DNA of 64,000 bases from CAYHVK01 sp964360255 (GTDB lineage Bacteria > Bdellovibrionota > Bdellovibrionia > Bdellovibrionales > UBA1609). Numbering within the stretch: position 1 is the first letter of the stretch; every line of letters starts with the position of its first letter. Location of the stretch: contig CAYHVK010000009.1 in the NCBI GenBank assembly GCA_964360255.1, forward strand, positions 1 through 64,000, written 5' to 3'. The notes below the pieces were generated by a model. The model did no database searches. It worked only from the letters and a program-made list of their open reading frames with translations, and was not told where the DNA came from. Made by a program: the position numbers and the translations under genes. Positions 59,871-64,000 of the stretch are shown one piece after another.

Positions 59871-60692
59871 TTATCCGAAATATTTCTCTTGGTATTGAGC
59901 GTTCATGGTTTTCAAATCGAGCACCGTGAAAAAATCCACGCATTTAAAAACTCGGTCGTAAGCGGGGCGGCTGCAAATTTTTGAGCCCGCTTTGATATAA
60001 GTTTTTAAAAGTGGTGGGATAGCTTCTTTCGTAAATTCCCACGGCATTAAATCTTGCGGATCAAAAATATTTGGATGCTCGAAAGCCGGTAGAACTTTAA
60101 TATCAAACTGATCATTCGAGTGACTTGGGTAAAGATGCCAGTAGATCGATTCAGCGACTCGCTGTGAAAGAGTTTTTGTGCTGGCACATCCGCAAAGATA
60201 GCGAGCATTGGCCAGCATCGCATAGTGGGCAATGCCTTTCCAAACTAAGCTGAGGGTGAGACCATTGCGATGGTCTTTATGAATGACGGCGCGTCCAAGC
60301 TCCACCTTAATGCCGTCAGCGCGATCGAAAAGACTGAGGTCAAATTGCTCGGCTGAAAAAAGTCTGCCAGCGAATGAAGAGTTAAGAATGCGGTACGAGC
60401 CTACAATTTCACCAGTCTTCTTAGATTTTAGAATAATGTGGTCGGCCATGAGATCATAGTGATCGAAGTCGATGTAACCCGCGCCATCTTCGCCCATGAA
60501 TTCTTCGATAAACGAATGTTGTCTAAGATTGATGATTTCGCGAAGCTCGGCGGCTGTTGAAGCTGTTTTTATCACGAAGTTTTTCAAATCAAGTTCGAAT
60601 TCAACTTTTGGTTTGAAAGTTGATGTTTTAGCCAGAAAGTCGAGCGCTTGCGGCGGTTGATTGAGCGGCAAATTAAATAGGGCTAAGCTCAT
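59871..60692 (-). CDS. OlsB-like GNAT-family acyltransferase
   Basis: The protein has 273 residues. It resembles the ornithine-lipid N-acyltransferase (OlsB/PF13444) group: LREIINLRQHSFIEEF, IDFDHYDLMADHIIL, VGSYRIL, VELGRAVIHKDHRNG and the later CGCAST. OlsB makes lyso-ornithine lipid from ornithine and acyl-ACP; related proteins act on other amines. OlsA is not nearby, so the exact substrate is inferred. AAGGAG precedes the ATG. Confidence 0.82.
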   Translation of the reverse strand: MSLALFNLPLNQPPQALDFLAKTSTFKPKVEFELDLKNFVIKTASTAAELREIINLRQHSFIEEFMGEDGAGYIDFDHYDLMADHIILKSKKTGEIVGSYRILNSSFAGRLFSAEQFDLSLFDRADGIKVELGRAVIHKDHRNGLTLSLVWKGIAHYAMLANARYLCGCASTKTLSQRVAESIYWHLYPSHSNDQFDIKVLPAFEHPNIFDPQDLMPWEFTKEAIPPLLKTYIKAGSKICSRPAYDRVFKCVDFFTVLDLKTMNAQYQEKYFG

Positions 60693-60864
60693 GATGACTC
60701 CTTGGTTAAGGGTGTTCTTACCTTTTACGATAATAGATTTTTCGTGAAGTGGGGTTTGGTCTTAATGAGGCTTTTGTTATGAAAGTGTGAGGTTTTATAA
60801 GACTTTTAGTAGACGTTTTTGTTCTGTCATTATAACACTTTAGACAGATGAAAAAGAGGTTCCA

Positions 60865-61260
60865 ATGAAGTCTTTCGTGACAATCTTTATTGCTTTAGTC
60901 CTGGTCGTTTCAGTGGTCTATTTTGTTCTCGCAAAATGGAGCTTTGTTTTTTCGAAAACTGTAACCGGTCGAATTGAAGCCATTGAAAAGTTTGAAATAC
61001 CAGTGGCTTTAATTGGTGGGCAGAGCGGTTCAGCCAATAAAGAACTTTTCTCTTTTGCTATCGCCATCCGCCAAGAAGATGGTCAAATTTTTACCGCTTC
61101 AACTGAAGACCGCCAGTGGGCTGCTGTATTAAAGGGAATTTGCGTACGCGCCACATTATTCCCGTATCCACCGTGGGAGTTCGGCAAGGGCGGAACGTAT
61201 TTCAATGCTAGACTTGACTCGCAATTTGATTGTCCGACGGCCCTTTCGCCGGCAAAATAA
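60865..61260 (+). CDS. Small membrane-anchored protein, unknown function
   Basis: The protein has 131 residues. One N-terminal membrane helix (about 5-23) is followed by a beta-rich soluble domain (VTGRIEAIEKFEIPVALIGG, FSFAIAIRQEDGQIFTASTED). Two Cys residues (GICVRA and FDCPT) may form a disulfide. AGAGG precedes the ATG. The stop lies four bases before the next start. No family is recognised. Confidence 0.72.
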   Translation: MKSFVTIFIALVLVVSVVYFVLAKWSFVFSKTVTGRIEAIEKFEIPVALIGGQSGSANKELFSFAIAIRQEDGQIFTASTEDRQWAAVLKGICVRATLFPYPPWEFGKGGTYFNARLDSQFDCPTALSPAK

Positions 61261-61264
61261 GTTC

Positions 61265-61606
61265 ATGAGTCGTATTCAAAACTACAATGAGTTCTGGTTA
61301 TTTTATTTAAAAGAGCACAGCCAAGTAGCCACTCGTAATTTTCATTACGTGGGTACGACTATCGGATTATTTTTTTTCGCGGCGGCCATAGCGACTCTGA
61401 ATCCCTATTTCATTCTAGGCGGCTTCTTCTCAGGATATTTTTTCGCATGGGTGTCTCACTTCTTTATCGAAAAAAACAGACCTGCTACATTTCAGTATCC
61501 ATTTTGGAGTTTCTATTCTGACTTCAAAATGTATTTTCTATTTATCTCTGGCCGCTTGAATTCTCATCTTCAGCGTGCTGGCGTAGAACCCAAGCCTACA
61601 GCCTAG
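61265..61606 (+). CDS. DUF962/Mpo1-like membrane protein
   Basis: The protein has 113 residues from ATG 61265; a longer frame inside the previous gene is unlikely. It matches the short bacterial DUF962 pattern: FWLFYLKEHSQVATRNFHYVGT, then FAWVSHFFIEKNRPATFQYP, with two membrane helices. In yeast the related Mpo1 is a dioxygenase acting on 2-hydroxy fatty acids with conserved His residues; here His18, His27 and His65 are candidates. It forms a pair with the gene just upstream. Confidence 0.82.
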   Translation: MSRIQNYNEFWLFYLKEHSQVATRNFHYVGTTIGLFFFAAAIATLNPYFILGGFFSGYFFAWVSHFFIEKNRPATFQYPFWSFYSDFKMYFLFISGRLNSHLQRAGVEPKPTA

Positions 61607-61659
61607 TCCAGGTTAAAATCTGGACTTTTGATTTTAGTTAGACTCACTACAATAGCTAG

Positions 61660-62154
61660 ATGAAATACATAATTCTTCTCACCCTTGGTCTAGCCCTCTC
61701 AACAGCCAACGCCGCCGACAGATGTACTGGTAAAGTCAGCAAGAAGCTCATCGAGAATGAGACGATTTCTAACATGTACTTTGATGTGGCTCTTCATCAG
61801 GTGATCTGCCAATACGCAGGTACTCAAGAGCAATACGACAAAGCCACGGAGCAGTGGTTAGCCGTCCGTACGAAGTACAAGGATTGTATTGTAGGGGGAC
61901 AAGACGCGCTTGTGGCTCATTTGGGCGGTGAAATACCATTTGAGAATTTCTATGCGGCTATAGGTAATCAAATCAGTTTAACGAATTTGCCAGATCCCTG
62001 TGGTCGTGTAGATAAGTTATCAAAAGCACTTTTAGAAAAAGATCTCAGCTGCCGTCGCGGCATTGTGACAGTGTACAAGCCGCATTTTAATGAGCTCGTA
62101 GCAAAGTATGCCGAGAAGGCGACAGGGACTGAATTTAGAAGAATATGCGACTAA
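61660..62154 (+). CDS. Small exported protein, unknown function
   Basis: The protein has 164 residues. The signal peptide ends near STANAA. The mature chain is helical with six Cys residues (RCTGK, VICQYA, KDCIVG, PDPCGR, LSCRRG, RRICD), likely three disulfides, pointing to the periplasm or outside. No family is recognised. It is convergent with a lipoprotein gene three bases away. Confidence 0.75.
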   Translation: MKYIILLTLGLALSTANAADRCTGKVSKKLIENETISNMYFDVALHQVICQYAGTQEQYDKATEQWLAVRTKYKDCIVGGQDALVAHLGGEIPFENFYAAIGNQISLTNLPDPCGRVDKLSKALLEKDLSCRRGIVTVYKPHFNELVAKYAEKATGTEFRRICD

Positions 62155-62156
62155 TG

Positions 62157-63029
62157 CTAGCCGCAGCTGATCGACTGAAAGAAATATTTCGAATCTTCAA
62201 ATCTTAAAATGTAAGTGTCGTCTTCTTTGGTTTCTCGAGGAGGCGAATCATCGAACTCATCGTAATTATCTTGAGTCGATGAGAATTCAAATTCAGATTC
62301 GCCCATTTCAAGAACTAGAAAAGGTTTTTCTTCTTTAGGATTACGTTTCATCACCCGCTGCCACCAAGAGCTAGCTGACGGATTCAAATCAAAGCGAACA
62401 AAAAGACTTTCGCCGCTTTTATCAATACCCCCGGGTTCAAGGCCTTCTTCAGGCAACGGCACTTGAGTTTCAAGCTTGCCATCTTTTTCGCGACGGATAT
62501 CGCCGGTGCGAAGTGGTGCCGCTTTGATTTTGTATTCTCCTGAACTGTAGCGAACTGTCCAGATATCACCATCACGTCGAAGCACAGGGTAAGTCACGGC
62601 GATGCCAGCCGAACAAAGAGGTTCAGAGCCTATGCCAACATTCAGGCGTGTTCCGTTTTCTGTTTTAATAAACGTCTCGACACCAACTATTTCAGCACTA
62701 AGTGCAACCAGAGTGAATGGAAGACCAATTTCATTTTTAAGTGAGTTGGCATAGCTGACGACCTGACTCAAACTGTTTTCAGGATTTTGTGCAATGTATT
62801 CAGAAACTTTAGAAATAAGTTCGTTTGAGTTAAAACTAACCTTTATTGATTTTGCTGCTTGCGCTTTGCCTATGACTCCCGTGACTGAAGAGGAATTTTC
62901 ACCGTTTTCAGCTTCAAGGTGGGTCTCTTCATTTTTTTCTGGTGCAGTTCTTTTTTTTGTAGAGCTTGAGCAAGCGACCAGTGATGTTAGAACTAAAACT
63001 GTTGTTAAAAAATAAAAATGTTTTCTCAT
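62157..63029 (-). CDS. Lipoprotein, unknown function
   Basis: The protein has 290 residues with a lipoprotein signal (lipobox LVAC, Cys20). A short acidic linker precedes a mixed alpha/beta region (NELISKVSEYIAQNPENSLSQV, SYANSLKNEIGLPFTLV), then a beta-rich domain with a long acidic loop near DNYDEFDDSPP. The ATG lies one base after the DedA stop, so these two form an operon. No family is recognised. Confidence 0.78.
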   Translation of the reverse strand: MRKHFYFLTTVLVLTSLVACSSSTKKRTAPEKNEETHLEAENGENSSSVTGVIGKAQAAKSIKVSFNSNELISKVSEYIAQNPENSLSQVVSYANSLKNEIGLPFTLVALSAEIVGVETFIKTENGTRLNVGIGSEPLCSAGIAVTYPVLRRDGDIWTVRYSSGEYKIKAAPLRTGDIRREKDGKLETQVPLPEEGLEPGGIDKSGESLFVRFDLNPSASSWWQRVMKRNPKEEKPFLVLEMGESEFEFSSTQDNYDEFDDSPPRETKEDDTYILRFEDSKYFFQSISCG

Positions 63030-63030
63030 A

Positions 63031-63678
63031 TTACGCCGTCTTCTTTGATTTCTTTTTATATATCGTAACCGCTAAATAAAGAGCAGCAAAGATAAGAATT
63101 CCTATTACGAACCAAACGAGTTCACCCCGAATGGCATGCATCATAGCTTCAGGAGAATCGAGAAGCTCAGGGTGTGCACCTAAAGTTTTTTCGCCAAACC
63201 AAGAAAGTATAAAGCACCAGAGCCCGGCGCCAATTAAAGTGGCGATAGAAAAGTTGGTAAAATTCATTTTCAAAATTCCGGCAGGAATTGATATGAGGTG
63301 TCGAATTACCGGGAGAAGCCGGGCAATAAAGACTCCAAATGTGCCAAAATCTTTTGTCCATTTCTGCGCAGCCTTGTATTTTTCACCTGAAATCAAAAAA
63401 TAACGGCCATACTTTTCTACAAACGGTGTCCCGAGCCAGCGAAATAGAATATAATTAACAACAGAACCAAAATAGCTACCGAGAGTGCCGGCCAATACCA
63501 CTAAGCTGAAATTCATTTGACCCTGTGCAGCCCAATAAGCAGCAGGAGGCATTACAAGCTCAGAAGGCACTGGGATTATTGAGCTTTCCATGGCCATAAG
63601 TATAAATACCCCCCAGTATCCCCAGTCGTGTACCCAGTTAAACCAGATCTTAATCAGCTCATGTAGCATATGTGTCAC
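63031..63678 (-). CDS. DedA-family membrane protein
   Basis: The protein has 215 residues with five or so membrane helices. The DedA core is clear: FILMAMESSIIPVPSELVMPPAAYWA and LAGTLGSYFGSVVNYILFRWLG, then GVFIARLLPVIRHLISIPAGILKM with the conserved Arg pair. Members move undecaprenyl phosphate or phospholipids across the inner membrane. A second start at ATG 63669 is possible. The lipoprotein gene follows directly. Confidence 0.92.
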   Translation of the reverse strand: MTHMLHELIKIWFNWVHDWGYWGVFILMAMESSIIPVPSELVMPPAAYWAAQGQMNFSLVVLAGTLGSYFGSVVNYILFRWLGTPFVEKYGRYFLISGEKYKAAQKWTKDFGTFGVFIARLLPVIRHLISIPAGILKMNFTNFSIATLIGAGLWCFILSWFGEKTLGAHPELLDSPEAMMHAIRGELVWFVIGILIFAALYLAVTIYKKKSKKTA

Positions 63679-63763
63679 CCAAGATTACGTTTTTTTAATA
63701 ATTGAAGTCTTTTAGAGAATAGCATTTTCGAGTATGTTGCGCCAAGGGGTACGGGGGTACTAT

Positions 63764-64000
63764 ATGAAATTGAATCGTCGTGATTTTCTTAAGGGGTCTG
63801 CTGCAGTATCTGCCGGCACGGCAGTCGACTGGAGCTTAGATGACGTCTTAGCTAAGCTGCCAAGACGTTACGCAAATCCTTTCTCAATTCTACAAGGCGT
63901 GACAAACGAAACCTCAATTCAGCTCGCTGTTGGAGTTCCGACGCTGCTGAAGGCCCATTATATTCTCGTCGACACTGAAACTAGCGAAGAGTTTGAAGCC
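63764..64000 (+). CDS. Tat-exported protein, N-terminal part
   Basis: The first 79 residues are present and the frame runs off the window. The start MKLNRRDFLKGSAAVSAGTA is a twin-arginine signal (NRRDFLKGS), so the folded protein is exported by Tat, often with a metal cofactor. The following FSILQGVTNETSIQLAV resembles the beginning of PhoD-like phosphodiesterases, where a similar phrase opens the domain, but too little is seen to be sure. GGGGG precedes the ATG. Confidence 0.75.
   Translation, partial: MKLNRRDFLKGSAAVSAGTAVDWSLDDVLAKLPRRYANPFSILQGVTNETSIQLAVGVPTLLKAHYILVDTETSEEFEA

Noticed and set aside
1..64000. CRISPR array, prophage, insertion sequence, rRNA or tRNA
   Set aside because: No regularly spaced repeats, transposase, integrase or phage structural genes, and no tRNA-like cloverleaf seen by eye. 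Long palindromes are not next to transposase genes.

Overview
The window is a gene-dense bacterial chromosome segment of moderate GC. It has no rRNA or tRNA genes that I can see, no phage genes, no insertion sequences and no CRISPR array. The organism is probably a Gram-negative of the Bdellovibrionota type; this is an inference. It rests on the many exported Cys-rich or coiled-coil proteins and lipoproteins, the outer-membrane-type barrels, the PrkA-YeaH-SpoVR operon, a caa3-type oxidase cluster and an exported matrixin protease. Two runs of ten Ns (12624-12633 and 23074-23083) show that this is a scaffolded draft. The first gap breaks a gene.

Layout. 1-3663: the N-terminus of a PBP1A-type peptidoglycan synthase, then unrecognised exported proteins around a long perfect palindrome. 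3664-3976: a probable 6S RNA. 3977-6684: a small membrane protein, then xseA-xseB-ispA. 6689-13114: large exported proteins, one with two uracil-DNA-glycosylase-like domains and one patatin-like lipoprotein that lacks its catalytic residues. 13148-18362: aminopeptidase P, a HAD phosphatase, glpD and an SCP2-like protein. 18482-23035: mreB followed not by mreCD but by a sigma-region-4-like protein, an anti-sigma-like membrane protein and a histidine kinase. 23154-32213: envelope lipoproteins (LpoB-like, TPR proteins), a barrel-like protein, a secreted alpha/beta hydrolase, a PhaR-like regulator and a pseudopilin-like protein. 32367-38336: prkA-yeaH-spoVR, then a thiamine-pyrophosphokinase-like and a ceramidase-like gene. 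38320-41807: a GcvH-like protein without the lipoyl lysine, glnA and glnB. 41966-48761: a gamma-glutamylcyclotransferase-like gene, trmL, secA, a matrixin protease with a barrel partner, and a zinc-ribbon protein pair. 48811-57509: cytochrome c, SCO1 and an A2-type caa3 oxidase, followed by paiB and the heme A synthesis genes ctaB-ctaA. 57456-64000: tyrosine catabolism (maiA, fahA), purN, an OlsB-like acyltransferase, small membrane proteins, DedA and the start of a Tat-exported protein.

The genes combine into recognisable units: nitrogen control (glnB, glnA), aerobic respiration with its own heme A supply, aromatic amino-acid breakdown, and envelope growth and maintenance (PBP1A, MreB, LpoB-like, SecA, BamE-like).

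The most unusual signals are non-coding. Several long, perfect inverted repeats lie between genes. Two of them, 53 kb apart, share a 40-bp palindromic core and differ only by one compensating pair of bases. Among proteins, the notable cases are the exported tandem UDG-fold protein, the catalytically dead patatin, the lysine-less GcvH-like protein with an acidic tail, and the mreB-linked sigma/anti-sigma-like pair.
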